DNA of 64,000 nt from Sphingomonas rosea (GTDB lineage Bacteria; Pseudomonadota; Alphaproteobacteria; Sphingomonadales; Sphingomonadaceae). The stretch's first letter is position 1. The number at the start of each line of letters is the position of its first letter. The notes below the pieces were generated by a model. The model was given only the letters and a program-made list of their open reading frames with translations. It searched no databases and was not told where the DNA came from. Positions 16,429-26,901 of this stretch are shown piece by piece. Where the stretch lies: contig NZ_BAABBR010000001.1 in NCBI RefSeq assembly GCF_039538065.1, positions 2,270,501-2,334,500 of the forward strand. The letters run 5' to 3'. Position numbers and translations under genes: made by a program.

Positions 16429-18015
16429 CTAGAGCAGGATGTCGCTCACACCGATGGTGAACATGCCGCTGTCGACGGTGAAGTCAGCGATGCCGTCGCC
16501 GTTCACGTCCCCGGCGATGTAGTGGTTGCCATGATCGGTATATGACCTGACCTCGCCCGCGACGCCGGAAAAGGCCTTGTCGCCGATCCAGCTCATTGCC
16601 TGGTCGTTCGCCGCGGCGCTCGGATCGAAGGTGCGCAGGTCGAGCTTGTCCTTGCCGGTCTCGAAGTCGAGGATCTTGTCGATCCCGCCGGTGTCGGCGA
16701 TGACGAAGCGGTCGCTGCCAGCACCGCCGATCAGCGTGTCGTTACCCTTGCCGCCGTTGAGGACGTCGTTGCCGGCGCCAGCGTCGAGCCGATTGGCGAC
16801 GTCATTGCCGAGCAGCGCGTCGTTGCCCGCGCCGGTCCGGCCATTCTCGATGATCGTGTTGTAGGCGATGCCGATGTTGTCCGACAGGAAGCCTGGATTT
16901 CCGGTCAGCAGCCCGTCGTAGAGCGCGTTCCATTGTGCCTGCGTCAGGCTGATGCCGAGCGCCTTGTCGAGCGCGACCTTGTCACCATAGCTGTAGCCGG
17001 AGCTGAAGGCACCGGGGCGCAGGTCGAGCGTGATGCGGCCGCCGGTGAAGCCCGACAGGTCGAGCGTGTCGTTGCCGCCTGCATCGTAGATCGACAGGAA
17101 CGGGTTCTTGTTCTGGGAGAAATCGTAGACCGAGCGGTCGGCGGTCGAGTTGAAGCCGTAGACCGTGTCGCCGGTGCGGGTGGTGAGGTCGGCGCCATAC
17201 ATGGCCTGGACCGCGGCTATGTCGTGCACCATCGGGGTCTGCGGGGTCTGGAAATAGCCGCCGGTGGCCCAGTTCACATAGCCGAAGGCGCCCGAATAAG
17301 CGTGGCTGAAGTAGGACATGATCGAGAACTGATAGGTGTCCTGGAAGAATTCGGCATCGTTCCCGTAGGTGATCGGATCGGGCACGCCGTCCCCGTTGGT
17401 ATCGTCCGAGGCGTTGTAGTCGCCGGTGTGGCTGAGCCCGATCGTGTGGCCGAGTTCATGGACCAGCGTGGTCTGGCCGTAGCCGCCATTGGCGAGGTCG
17501 AAGTTGCTGCCCTCGTCCTGGTTGACGAAGATGTCGCCCTGGATCTTGTTATATTTGCCCGAGCCGCCGTTGAGGAACGGCGTGAACGCCGAGGCCTGGC
17601 CCGGCCCCGTGTTGGTGTTCATGAACAGGATATCGGCGGCGCCGGCGCCATTCTTCTCGACGAAGCGCGGCGCGATGAGATCGTCCCACAGGACGAGCGC
17701 GGCCTTGGCGGCGTCACGCTGCGCGGCGGTGAAAGGCATGAAACCTTCGACCGTGCCGCCGAGATAGGCTTCCTTGGGGCTGTTGTAGAGGCCGGTGGGT
17801 GCCTTATCGAGGAAGGAATAAGTGATCTGGCCGTTGGGACCGACGTCCCAGATGGCGCCGGTGCGATTGAGATTCTGGACCGCCTGGTCGAGCGTCAGAA
17901 CGGTCTTGCCGTTGCTCGCTACGCCACTTGCCGTCGGCGCGATGTAGCGGATCCCATCGGTCCCCGGAATGGCTGTGGTGACGATCGACGGATCCTGCAG
18001 GTTATTGATACGCAA
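16429..18015 (-). CDS. serralysin-type M10 zinc metalloprotease with RTX repeats
   Basis: A secreted metzincin protease of 528 aa. The zinc site [11 protein letters not shown] has ligands H186, H190 and H196, and the Met-turn is SIMSYF near residue 233. From about 280 onward the peptidase_M10_C region begins. Calcium-binding RTX nonapeptides follow at about 395-440 ([26 protein letters not shown]). The C-terminal end ([13 protein letters not shown]) fits a type I secretion signal. There is no N-terminal signal peptide, as expected for ABC-exported RTX proteins. No exporter gene (HlyB/HlyD type) lies in the window. Confidence 0.93.
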   Translation of the reverse strand: MRINNLQDPSIVTTAIPGTDGIRYIAPTASGVASNGKTVLTLDQAVQNLNRTGAIWDVGPNGQITYSFLDKAPTGLYNSPKEAYLGGTVEGFMPFTAAQRDAAKAALVLWDDLIAPRFVEKNGAGAADILFMNTNTGPGQASAFTPFLNGGSGKYNKIQGDIFVNQDEGSNFDLANGGYGQTTLVHELGHTIGLSHTGDYNASDDTNGDGVPDPITYGNDAEFFQDTYQFSIMSYFSHAYSGAFGYVNWATGGYFQTPQTPMVHDIAAVQAMYGADLTTRTGDTVYGFNSTADRSVYDFSQNKNPFLSIYDAGGNDTLDLSGFTGGRITLDLRPGAFSSGYSYGDKVALDKALGISLTQAQWNALYDGLLTGNPGFLSDNIGIAYNTIIENGRTGAGNDALLGNDVANRLDAGAGNDVLNGGKGNDTLIGGAGSDRFVIADTGGIDKILDFETGKDKLDLRTFDPSAAANDQAMSWIGDKAFSGVAGEVRSYTDHGNHYIAGDVNGDGIADFTVDSGMFTIGVSDILL

Positions 18016-18193
18016 TGCGATTTCCCCTCCGGTGACTCGGCCGAGCGCGGCTCGAAGCGGGGAGACAATAGGCCCGGCGGAGCGGGGTCAAGCAAAAAGC
18101 TTAACCAATTTTAACTTTTTCGACGAGCGACCCATCGCTGCGGTGAACCGCTCCTGCTGGCCTCGCGCGTCCGACCGTCCTATAGGCACGCCC
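18016..18193. promoter_or_regulatory. divergent promoter region with CtrA-like motif
   Basis: This is the 178-base gap between the metalloprotease (-) and acyl-CoA dehydrogenase (+) starts. It contains TTAACCAATTTTAAC at 18101-18115. The motif joins a near-consensus CtrA half-site (TTAACCAA versus TTAACCAT) to a second TTAAC, but with spacing N6 instead of the canonical N7. It could regulate either gene. No confident -35/-10 pair was found. Confidence 0.35.
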
Positions 18194-19411
<1,218 letters not shown>

Positions 19412-19422
19412 GCCACAACGAA

Positions 19423-19450
19423 AAAGGGCGGCTCGATCGAGCCGCCCTTT
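19423..19450. terminator. perfect 14-bp palindromic bidirectional terminator
   Basis: AAAGGGCGGCTCGA is followed at once by its exact reverse complement, with A-rich and T-rich flanks. It lies between the convergent gcdH (+) and clpP (-) genes and can end both transcripts. Confidence 0.88.
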
Positions 19451-19472
19451 CCGTTTCCCGTGAGGGGTCGCC

Positions 19473-20135
19473 TTACGAAGGCTGGCCGTCCCCGCTGCCC
19501 ATGCCGAGCTGCTCCATGTCGGCCGCGTCGGGACGCTTGTCGAACACGGCGTCGATCAGGCCGAAGGCCTTGGCTTCGTCGGCCTCGAGGAAGCTGTCGC
19601 GGTCCATCGCCTTCTCGATGTCGGCGAGGTCCTTGCCGGTGTACTTCGCATAGAGCGAGTTCAAGCGGGTGCGCATGCGCAGGATTTCGCGCGCCTGGAT
19701 CTCGATGTCCGACGCCATGCCCTGTGCGCCGCCCGAGGGCTGGTGGACCATGATCCGGCTGTTGGTCAGCGCGACGCGCATGCCCGGCTCGCCCGCGGCG
19801 AGGAGGAAGCTGCCCATCGAGGCGGCCTGGCCGATGCAGACGGTGCCGACGCGCGGGCGGATGTACTGCATGGTGTCGTGGATCGCGAGACCGCTGGTGA
19901 CCACGCCGCCAGGGCTGTTGATGTACATGAAGATGTCCTTCTTCGGGTTCTCGGACTCGAGGAAGAGCAGCTGGGCGACGATCAGCGAGGACATGTGATC
20001 CTCGATCGGGCCGGTGATGAAGACGATGCGCTCGCGCAGCAGCCGCGAATAGATGTCGAAGCTGCGCTCGCCCCGGTTCGATTGCTCGATGACGATGGGA
20101 ACGAGGCCGGAAACGATGTCCTGATGATCGGGCAA
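19473..20135 (-). CDS. clpP: ATP-dependent Clp protease proteolytic subunit
   Basis: Serine peptidase core that works with ClpX or ClpA unfoldases. The 220-aa product has the catalytic Ser in GQAASMGSF (S106), His in MVHQPSGG (H131) and Asp in the DRD segment at 178-180. NSPGGVV and the Q-A-R-E-I-L helix are typical. The start appears to be TTG 20135, since no ATG or GTG precedes the conserved LVPIVIEQ core in frame. An AGGA site lies eight bases upstream. clpX is not adjacent; proA follows upstream and the downstream gene is convergent. Confidence 0.95.
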   Translation of the reverse strand: MPDHQDIVSGLVPIVIEQSNRGERSFDIYSRLLRERIVFITGPIEDHMSSLIVAQLLFLESENPKKDIFMYINSPGGVVTSGLAIHDTMQYIRPRVGTVCIGQAASMGSFLLAAGEPGMRVALTNSRIMVHQPSGGAQGMASDIEIQAREILRMRTRLNSLYAKYTGKDLADIEKAMDRDSFLEADEAKAFGLIDAVFDKRPDAADMEQLGMGSGDGQPS

Positions 20136-20190
20136 GTGACTTATCCTGTCGTTACGTGTGGTGACTACATCGGCGGGTGAGCGGCCAAGT

Positions 20191-21420
20191 TCAAGGCCGC
20201 ACCTGCCCGGCCCCGCGCACCACATATTTGAAGCTGGTGAGCTGCTCGGGACCGACCGGACCGCGGGCATGGAGCTTGCCCGTCGCGATGCCGATCTCGG
20301 CCCCGAAGCCGAACTCGCCGCCGTCGGCGAATTGGGTCGAGGCGTTCCACAGGACGATCGCGCTGTCGACCTGGCCAAGGAAGGCTTCGGCGGTCGCGGC
20401 ATCTTGCGTGACGATCGCTTCGGTATGGCCGGTGCCGTAGCGCGCGATGTGCGAGGCGGCTTCTTTCCAGTCGGTTACGGTACGGATGCTGAGAACCGGC
20501 GCGAGATATTCGGTGCGCCAATCCGCTTCGTGGGCGGGAAGCATCGGGACGATCGCCGCAGCTTCCGCATCGCCCCGCAATTCGCAGCCATCGAGGGCCT
20601 CGGCGATTCCTGCGAGCATCGGCAAGGCGGCGCGGTCGATGAGCAGGGTCTCGGTTGCGCCACAGATCGAGACGCGGCGAAGCTTGGCGTTGGCGACGAT
20701 CGCCGCGGCCATGGCGGGATCGGCGGCGGCGTGAACATAGGTGTGGCAGACACCCTCGAGGTGACCGAGGACGGGCACGCGCGCCTCGGCCTGGACTCGC
20801 TCGACGAGGCTTCGTCCGCCGCGCGGAATGACGAGGTCGAGGGTTCCGCCGAGCCCCGACAACAAAGCCCCGACGGCGGCACGGTCGGCGGTGGGGACGA
20901 TCTGGACGGCCGACGGGGGCAGCCCGGCCTGCTCAAGCCCCTGCGCCAGCGCGGCATGGATGGCGGTGCTGCTCGCGAAGCAGTCGGAGCCTGGGCGAAG
21001 GATCACGGCGTTACCCGAGCGCACGCAGATGGCGGCGGCGTCGGCAGTGACGTTGGGCCGCGCCTCGTAGATCATGCCGATGACGCCGATGGGCGTGCGG
21101 ACCCGAGCGATGTCGAGGCCGTTGGGGCGCTGCCAGCGGGCGATTTCGGTGCCGAGCGGATCGGGCAGCGCCGCGACCTGGTCGAGCCCGGCGGCGATCG
21201 CTTCCACGCGGGGCTCGTCGAGCATCAGCCGGTCATGGTGGCGGGTCGCGGCGGCGAGGTCGGCGGCGTTGGCCTTGAGGATCGCAGCGGCGTGCGCGCG
21301 GATCGCGTCGGCCATGGAGCGGATGGCGGCAGTGCGCCGGTCGGCGCTGGCGTCGCGCAGGGCCCCGGCGCCGTCGCGGGCGGCCTCTCCAATTGCCAGC
21401 ATGGTCTCGTCGAGGGTCAT
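20191..21420 (-). CDS. proA: glutamate-5-semialdehyde dehydrogenase (gamma-glutamyl phosphate reductase)
   Basis: Second step of proline synthesis: NADPH-dependent reduction of gamma-glutamyl phosphate. The 409-aa product is an ALDH-fold protein with the catalytic Cys in [10 protein letters not shown]. Other family segments are [15 protein letters not shown] and [21 protein letters not shown] 21420 overlaps the proB stop by four bases. A GCGGCC/GGCCGC hairpin (20181-20200) overlaps the stop codon and may end the transcript. Confidence 0.97.
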   Translation of the reverse strand: MTLDETMLAIGEAARDGAGALRDASADRRTAAIRSMADAIRAHAAAILKANAADLAAATRHHDRLMLDEPRVEAIAAGLDQVAALPDPLGTEIARWQRPNGLDIARVRTPIGVIGMIYEARPNVTADAAAICVRSGNAVILRPGSDCFASSTAIHAALAQGLEQAGLPPSAVQIVPTADRAAVGALLSGLGGTLDLVIPRGGRSLVERVQAEARVPVLGHLEGVCHTYVHAAADPAMAAAIVANAKLRRVSICGATETLLIDRAALPMLAGIAEALDGCELRGDAEAAAIVPMLPAHEADWRTEYLAPVLSIRTVTDWKEAASHIARYGTGHTEAIVTQDAATAEAFLGQVDSAIVLWNASTQFADGGEFGFGAEIGIATGKLHARGPVGPEQLTSFKYVVRGAGQVRP

Positions 21421-22520
21421 CGCAGCACCATATCGTCGCGGTGGATGAGCGCGTCACCCCGCGAATAGCCGAGCCGGTCGGCGATTTCACGGCCTCGCGC
21501 CCCGATGAGCCGGGCGGCTTCCCCGGCATCGTAGCGGCTGAGGCCGCGCGCGACTTCGCCGTCGGGGCCGAGCACCGCCACGCAGTCCCCGCGGGCGAAG
21601 GCGCCGTCGATCGCGGTCACGCCCGCCGGAAGCAGGCTGCCGCCCCGGACCAGCGCCTCGGCCGCGCCTGCATCGATCCGGACGCTGCCGACCGGGGCGA
21701 GGGTCCCCGCGATCCATGCCTTGTAGGCGCGGGCGGGATTGCCCTCGGCAGCGACGCGCGTGCGGCGCGCGTCGCCCGAGAGCAGGCGTGCAAGCGGGCG
21801 CTCCCCTGCCCCGCTGCCGATCAGTGTGACGCAGCCCGCGGCAGCGGCGATCCGCGCGGCCTCGAGCTTGGTGCGCATGCCGCCGGTGCCGACCCCGTCG
21901 GCTGCCGCGCCCCCGGCGAGCGCGAGGATCGCCGGGGTGATCGCCGCCACCTCGGCGAGATGCTCGGCCTGCGGGTCGGTGCGGGGATCGGCGGTGTGAA
22001 GCCCGTCGACGTCGCTGAGCAGGACGAGGCAGTCGGCGCCGGCAAGCTGGGCGACGCGGGCCGACAGCCGATCATTGTCCCCGACGCGCAGCTCGGCCGT
22101 AGCGGTCGAATCATTCTCGTTGATGACCGGCAGCGCGCCCGTCTTGAGCAGCGCCTCGATCGTGCCGCGGGCGTTCAGGGAGGCGCGGCGGTCCTCGGTG
22201 TCGTTGGCGGTGAGCAGCAATTGCGCGGTGACGATGCCGTGGGCGGCAAAGGCCTCGTCCCAGGCGCGCATCAGGAGCGGCTGCCCGGCGGCGGCGGCGG
22301 CCTGCTTGAGGTCGAGGCGAGGCGAGCGCGGCAGGCCGAGGCGCGTTCGCCCGAGTGCCACCGCGCCCGAGCTGACGAGGATGACTTCGGTGCCTGATGA
22401 GCGCAGCTCGGCCGCATCGCTGGCAAGGCCCGCAAGGAAAGCGGCGCGCACCCCCTCCCCGCCCGTCACCAGCGCGGAGCCGAGCTTGACCACCAGCCGC
22501 CGGGCGGGCGGCCGCGCCAT
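21417..22520 (-). CDS. proB: glutamate 5-kinase
   Basis: First step of proline synthesis: ATP-dependent phosphorylation of glutamate. The 367-aa product has the amino acid kinase domain ([46 protein letters not shown]) and a C-terminal PUA domain from about residue 275. It overlaps proA as ATGA and touches the glycosyltransferase stop by one base. The proB-proA order is standard. Confidence 0.97.
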   Translation of the reverse strand: MARPPARRLVVKLGSALVTGGEGVRAAFLAGLASDAAELRSSGTEVILVSSGAVALGRTRLGLPRSPRLDLKQAAAAAGQPLLMRAWDEAFAAHGIVTAQLLLTANDTEDRRASLNARGTIEALLKTGALPVINENDSTATAELRVGDNDRLSARVAQLAGADCLVLLSDVDGLHTADPRTDPQAEHLAEVAAITPAILALAGGAAADGVGTGGMRTKLEAARIAAAAGCVTLIGSGAGERPLARLLSGDARRTRVAAEGNPARAYKAWIAGTLAPVGSVRIDAGAAEALVRGGSLLPAGVTAIDGAFARGDCVAVLGPDGEVARGLSRYDAGEAARLIGARGREIADRLGYSRGDALIHRDDMVLR

Positions 22521-23461
22521 CAGCCGTTCGCGCCCGGCGCGGGGTGCGAGAGGTAGGCGAGCCGGCGGATCTCGCGGCGGCCGTGGGTGACCGTGTCGAG
22601 AATGAGCCCTGCGAGGAACGACAGCACCGCGACGATCACCATGCCCGTGACGAGGATCGCGGTCGGCACGCGCGGCACGAGCCCCGTGTCGAGGTAGGTC
22701 AGCACCAGCGGCACCGACAGCAGGATCGCCGCGACGAGCAGGATCGTGCCCGCGACGCCGAAGAACAGAGCCGGGCGCTCGGTCCGGAAGAGGTTGAGCA
22801 TCACCTTCAGGATCCGCCAGCCATCGCGATAGGTCGAGAGTTTCGACGCGCTTCCCTCGGGCCGGGCGCCGTAGCGCGTGACGACTTCGCCGACCGGCAT
22901 CCGGAGCTCGAGCGCGTGAATGCTCATCTCGGTCTCGATCTCGAAACCGGCGGAAAGCACCGGGAAGCTCTTCACGAAGCGTCGCGAAAACACCCGGTAA
23001 CCACTGAAGATGTCGGTGAAACTGCGCCCGAACAGGCTTGAGAGAAGGCCCGTGAAGATGCGGTTGCCGAGGACATGGCCGCCGCGATAAGCCTCTTTCT
23101 CCTCGTGCTGGCGGGTGCCCACCACCATGTCGAGCTGGTCGGCGAGCAGGAGGTCGACCATCGCCGGCGCGCTTTGCGGATCATAGGTCAGGTCGCCGTC
23201 GGCCATGACATAGACGTCGGCCTCGATGTCGGCGAACATCCGGCGGACGACATGGCCCTTGCCCTGCTGCCGCTCGGTCCGGACGACCGCGCCCGCGGCG
23301 CTGGCCGCGGCCACGGTGCCGTCGGCGCTATTGTTGTCGTAGACGTAGACGGTGGCGTCGGGGAGCGCGGCGCGGAAGCCGGCGACCGTCTGCGCGATCG
23401 CCGCTTCCTCGTTGTAGCAGGGCAGCAGCACGGCGATGCGTGGCTGGTCTTGCTTGGTCAC
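22520..23461 (-). CDS. family 2 glycosyltransferase, membrane anchored
   Basis: A GT-A-fold transferase resembling DPM1/GtrB-type enzymes that move sugars onto polyprenyl phosphate. The 313-aa product begins RIAVLLPCYNEEAAI. It carries the DNNSADGT nucleotide segment, MADGDLTYDP as the DxD-like metal site, and FSGYRVFSRRF. Two C-terminal membrane segments span about residues 230-255 and 268-292. The stop overlaps the proB start by one base, so it heads a GT-proB-proA operon. Sugar and acceptor cannot be told from sequence. Confidence 0.9.
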   Translation of the reverse strand: MTKQDQPRIAVLLPCYNEEAAIAQTVAGFRAALPDATVYVYDNNSADGTVAAASAAGAVVRTERQQGKGHVVRRMFADIEADVYVMADGDLTYDPQSAPAMVDLLLADQLDMVVGTRQHEEKEAYRGGHVLGNRIFTGLLSSLFGRSFTDIFSGYRVFSRRFVKSFPVLSAGFEIETEMSIHALELRMPVGEVVTRYGARPEGSASKLSTYRDGWRILKVMLNLFRTERPALFFGVAGTILLVAAILLSVPLVLTYLDTGLVPRVPTAILVTGMVIVAVLSFLAGLILDTVTHGRREIRRLAYLSHPAPGANG

Positions 23462-23478
23462 TGGCGCACCCCCGCGAA

Positions 23479-23552
23479 CGTCATCCCGGCCTCAAGCCGG
23501 GATCCACCTTGTTCTGAAGGCAGGTGGACCCCGGGTCCAGCCCGGGGTGACG
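23479..23552. repeat. dispersed palindromic repeat, copy 2
   Basis: Same architecture as 14867-14954. It starts CGTCATCCCGGCC, has an inner GGCAGGTGGACC-type spacer, and ends CCCGGGGTGACG. Both half-units are self-complementary. It lies between trigger factor and the glycosyltransferase gene and could act as a terminator or mRNA-stabilising stem. Confidence 0.75.
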
Positions 23553-23558
23553 ACAGTC

Positions 23559-25178
23559 TCAGGCCGAGGCCTTCTTCGCCTTCTTGGCAGGCGCCTTGGC
23601 CGGAGCGGCGTCCTTGACCGGCTCGGCCGGGGTCGGCTCGGCCGACTCGTCCTCGACCGCGCCCTTGGCGGGCTTGGCAGCCTTCTTCTTGGCCGCGGGC
23701 TTCACCTCGTCAGCCGTCGCGGCGGCTTCGGCGGCGGGCGCCTCGTCGGTCGCGGCAGCGGCCTTCTTGCCCTTGGCGGCGGCCTTCTTGGCGGGCTTGG
23801 CCTCGTGCGCGTGGTCGTGGCCGCAGCCCGGACCGTGGACATGGCCTTCCTCGGTCTCGAGGTCGGCCTCGATCTCGGCGCGGGTCGCGGCGCGATCGGT
23901 GACTTCGGCCTTGGTGAAGAGGAAGTCGACGACCTTGTCCTCATAGAGCGGGGCGCGCAGCTGGGCGGCGGCCATCGGCTCCTGCTGGATGTACTGGATG
24001 AAGCGCTCGCGGTCGGCCGGCTGATATTGCTGCGCGGCCTGGGCGATAAGGCGGTTCATCTCCTGGTTGGTGACCTCGATGCCGTTGGCGGCGCCGATTT
24101 CCGACAGGAGCAGGCCGAGGCGGACGCGACGCTCGGCGATCTTGCGGTAATCGTCCTTGTCCTTCTCGATCTCGGCCTTGGCGGCTTCGGGATCTTCCTC
24201 GTGGCTCGCCTCATGCTCGAGCTGCGCCATGATGTTGGCGAACTCGGCCTCGACCATCGACGGCGGAACGTCGAAGTCGTGCGCGGCGGCGAGCTGATCG
24301 AGCAGGCGGCGCTTCATGTGGGTGCGGGTGAGGCCGTTGAGTTCCTGCGTCTGCTGGTCGCGGAGCAGGCCCTTCAACTGGTCGAGGCTCTGGAGGCCGA
24401 GGGTCTTGGCGAAGTCGTCGTCGATCACGGTCTCGCCGGCGGTCTTCACCGCGGTGACCTTGACGTCGAAGGTCACCGGCTTGCCCTTGAGGTTCTCGGC
24501 CGGATAGTCGTCGGGGAAGGTGACGTTGAGCGTCCGCTCCTCGCCGACCTTGGCGCCGATGAGCTGGTCCTCGAAGCCCGGAATGAGCGTGCCCGAGCCG
24601 ATCTCGACCGCCATATCGGTGCCGGTGCCGCCCTCGAAGGCAACGCCGTCGGCGGTCTTGCCGACGAAGTCGATCACGACCTGGTCGCCGGTCTCGGCCT
24701 TCTTGCCCTTCTTGGCGTCTTCAAAGCGCTTGCTGTTCTTGGCGAACTGCTCGACCTGGGCGTCGACCGCGCTCTCGTCGGCTTCGGCGGTCAGGCGCTC
24801 GAGCTTGAGGCCGTCGATCTTGGGCGCGGGGATTTCGGGCAGGGTCTCGAGACGGACGGTGACCTCGGCGTCCTTGCCGGGCTCATAGCCGTCCTTGAGT
24901 TCGATCGCGGGCTGCATCGCCGGGCGGAGCTGCTTCTCGCCGAGCAGCTGCTGGATGCCCTGCTGGATGGTGGTCTGGAGCGCTTCCTGGTGGAGCGATT
25001 CACCGTGCATCTTGCGGATGAGGTTGGCCGGCACCTTGCCGGGGCGGAAGCCGGGCATCTTGATCTGCGGGGCGATGCGCTTGACCTCGTCACCGATCCG
25101 GGCGTCGATCTCGGCTGCCGTGAAGGTCAGCGTGTAGGCCCGCTTCAGGCCTTCGTTCTCGATCTCGACGCTCTGCAT
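23559..25178 (-). CDS. tig: trigger factor with long His-rich and Lys/Ala-rich tail
   Basis: Ribosome-bound chaperone and peptidyl-prolyl isomerase. The 539-aa product has the ribosome-binding domain with GFRPGKVP (the TF signature), an FKBP domain at about 150-250 (GDQVVIDFVGK, IPGFEDQLIGAKVGEE) and the C-terminal chaperone domain to about residue 440. The E. coli protein is 432 aa. Here about 96 more residues follow. A His/Cys cluster (GHVHGPGCGHDHAHE, from about 445) is followed by a Lys/Ala/Pro-rich disordered tail. ATG 25178 begins the conserved MQSVEIENEGLKR. tRNA-Leu lies upstream on the same strand. Confidence 0.96.
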   Translation of the reverse strand: MQSVEIENEGLKRAYTLTFTAAEIDARIGDEVKRIAPQIKMPGFRPGKVPANLIRKMHGESLHQEALQTTIQQGIQQLLGEKQLRPAMQPAIELKDGYEPGKDAEVTVRLETLPEIPAPKIDGLKLERLTAEADESAVDAQVEQFAKNSKRFEDAKKGKKAETGDQVVIDFVGKTADGVAFEGGTGTDMAVEIGSGTLIPGFEDQLIGAKVGEERTLNVTFPDDYPAENLKGKPVTFDVKVTAVKTAGETVIDDDFAKTLGLQSLDQLKGLLRDQQTQELNGLTRTHMKRRLLDQLAAAHDFDVPPSMVEAEFANIMAQLEHEASHEEDPEAAKAEIEKDKDDYRKIAERRVRLGLLLSEIGAANGIEVTNQEMNRLIAQAAQQYQPADRERFIQYIQQEPMAAAQLRAPLYEDKVVDFLFTKAEVTDRAATRAEIEADLETEEGHVHGPGCGHDHAHEAKPAKKAAAKGKKAAAATDEAPAAEAAATADEVKPAAKKKAAKPAKGAVEDESAEPTPAEPVKDAAPAKAPAKKAKKASA

Positions 25179-25244
25179 GGGATGGGACTTTCCGGAAGTA
25201 TCTGTTGACGACGTAGGACGGATTGCTCTTGCGCCTGGCGGAGC

Positions 25245-25329
25245 TGGTGCGGGCGAAGGGACTCGAACCCCCACATCTTGCGATACTGGTACCTAAAACC
25301 AGCGCGTCTACCAATTCCGCCACGCCCGC
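25245..25329 (-). tRNA. tRNA-Leu(UAG)
   Basis: On the minus strand the acceptor stem GCGGGCG (25329-25323) pairs with CGCCCGC (25255-25249), followed by A and an encoded CCA. The anticodon loop TTTAGGT contains TAG, reading CUA leucine codons. A long variable arm marks class II. The gene is 85 bases. Confidence 0.97.
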
Positions 25330-25421
25330 GTGAGCGTTCAGGGGCGGCCCTATAGCAGCCTCGGGCCAAGGGGCAAGCGGCGCGGGTGGACCCGTGCGCG
25401 GCTTCGGTTCGTTGACCGGCC

Positions 25422-25622
25422 ATGGAACAGCTTCCCCCCTTCCCGAACGACGCCCCCCAGGGCGCCAGCGTCCCCCCCGAAGAGCCCGCGCAGCCGAGCC
25501 AGCCCGGCCAGCCGAGCGAGACCCCGCAGGAGGCCCCGCCGGCCCAGGCCCCGGTCGACGTCCCGTCGCCCGCCAGCCCCGGCAACGACCCCAGCCCGAC
25601 CCCGATCTCGCCGGTCAGCTAA
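25422..25622 (+). CDS. small proline-rich hypothetical protein (66 aa)
   Basis: This short frame encodes an extremely Pro/Ala/Ser/Gln-rich, probably disordered peptide (MEQLPPFPNDAPQGAS, ending in TPISPVS). No signal peptide or membrane segment. The ribosome binding site before ATG 25422 is weak. Composition could be an artefact of GC-rich DNA, although the frame fills the gap between tRNA-Leu and the PAP2 gene well. Confidence 0.4.
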   Translation: MEQLPPFPNDAPQGASVPPEEPAQPSQPGQPSETPQEAPPAQAPVDVPSPASPGNDPSPTPISPVS

Positions 25623-25628
25623 GCCCGT

Positions 25629-26219
25629 TCACGCCCTGGCGGCTTGGCCGATCACCCGATCGATCGCCGCCTCGGCAACCCAGCCGATGACCGCTCCGGC
25701 GACGATGTCGCTCGCATAATGATGCGCGCGCACGACCTGGAAGGCGCCAGTCGCGCCTGCCAGCACCAGCGCGCCGCTCGCCACGCCGGGATAATCCCGG
25801 CCGACCGCGCGGGCCACCGCGATCGCGCCGGCGGCATGGCCCGAGGGAAAGCTGTTGAAGTCCTTTTCATGCCGCTCGCCCTCGCGCAGCACATAGTTGC
25901 CGCGCCGCGCGGCTGCTTCGGGCCGGGTGCGATCAACGAGCTTCTTGATGACGCCGCGAAGGGCGGTCGCGAGGAGATGCGCGGCGAGAATCCGCGTGCC
26001 CGCGCGCCAGGTCGGCCCGTCGCGGAGCACCAGCCCGACGCCGAGCACGCCCGCCGCCGCGGCATAGAGCGGTTCCTGGTCGCTGAGGTCGGTCGCCGCG
26101 CCGATCAGCCGGACGGACAAGCGCCGCGATTGCGGAACGGTCGTCTCGGCGATGGCGAGGTCGACGCGCTCGGTCGGACTGTCCGACTGGACGTGCGGAA
26201 AGCTTGGCTTTTCTGTCAT
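25629..26219 (-). CDS. PAP2 family phosphatase
   Basis: A 196-aa type 2 phosphatidic acid phosphatase-like protein. The three motifs are in order: KKLVDRTRP, FPSGHAAGA and VRAHHYASDIVAG. Hydrophobic segments surround them, so the protein is probably in the inner membrane with a periplasm-facing site. ATG 26219 precedes a polar N-terminus of about 40 residues. Substrate may be a lipid phosphate such as undecaprenyl pyrophosphate or phosphatidate; sequence alone does not decide. Confidence 0.88.
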   Translation of the reverse strand: MTEKPSFPHVQSDSPTERVDLAIAETTVPQSRRLSVRLIGAATDLSDQEPLYAAAAGVLGVGLVLRDGPTWRAGTRILAAHLLATALRGVIKKLVDRTRPEAAARRGNYVLREGERHEKDFNSFPSGHAAGAIAVARAVGRDYPGVASGALVLAGATGAFQVVRAHHYASDIVAGAVIGWVAEAAIDRVIGQAARA

Positions 26220-26257
26220 CCGCTCCCAACAGCCAAGGAACGGCGAACGTTGCCCTT

Positions 26258-26890
26258 TTACTTTCGCCGCACCGCCGAGCGCACCATGGCCTCGAAGTCG
26301 GGGAGCACCTGCGCATAATAATGCGAGCGGGCGGCATCGACCATCATGAGATAGAGCTTGCCGTCGATCACCGCGCCGACCGCCCGGCCCTTGCGCCATA
26401 CCTCGTCGCCGTCGAGATGCTCGTAATCGAGCTGGAAGCCGTTCGACCCGAGGAACGGGCGCGGCGCGAGGCCTAGGGTCCGGAAATCGACCGAGCCGCC
26501 TTCGACCCGGTAGAGGGTCTCGATCAGGCTCGCGACCTCGGGTGCGGTCATGTCCGAGCGGAACTTCGGGACCTGGCGGTCGGCCTTATATTCCTGCCGG
26601 ATGAGCCGCTTGTCGTTGGGCAGGCCGGCGATGAAGCTGATGGTGTCGAGATAGGGACCATTCAGCGTCCAGTCCTCGACCCAGCGGACGTCGTTGAAGA
26701 CGCTGCGCTCGGTCCGGTTCCACTCGCGCGGCGCGGTGACCTGCATGGCGCCCGAGCCGACGGTGATCGGCTGGCCGGCACGGACGAGGGCATAGGGGCT
26801 GCCGAAACCGCCGGCACCGCCGCCGACGCTGCTGCAGGCGGACAGGCCGAGCGCGAGCGCGCTGGCGACGAGGAGGGAAGCACGGGTCAT
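26258..26890 (-). CDS. hypothetical lipoprotein (210 aa)
   Basis: A signal peptide with lipobox LSAC gives a lipidated Cys near residue 19 (MTRASLLVASALALGLSAC). The mature part has a Gly/Ser-rich start, then a compact domain containing APREWNRTERS, FLGSNGFQLDYEHLDGD and KLYLMMVDAARSHYY. I recognise no named family. It follows the M48 peptidase gene by 11 bases and is likely co-transcribed with it and with the upstream lipoprotein gene. Probable cell-envelope protein. Confidence 0.85.
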   Translation of the reverse strand: MTRASLLVASALALGLSACSSVGGGAGGFGSPYALVRAGQPITVGSGAMQVTAPREWNRTERSVFNDVRWVEDWTLNGPYLDTISFIAGLPNDKRLIRQEYKADRQVPKFRSDMTAPEVASLIETLYRVEGGSVDFRTLGLAPRPFLGSNGFQLDYEHLDGDEVWRKGRAVGAVIDGKLYLMMVDAARSHYYAQVLPDFEAMVRSAVRRK

Positions 26891-26901
26891 GGGCGGGCGT
26901 C

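Noticed and set aside
23436..25208. 590-codon plus-strand frame over trigger factor
   Set aside because: Gly/Leu/Val-rich antisense read-through of tig with no domain.
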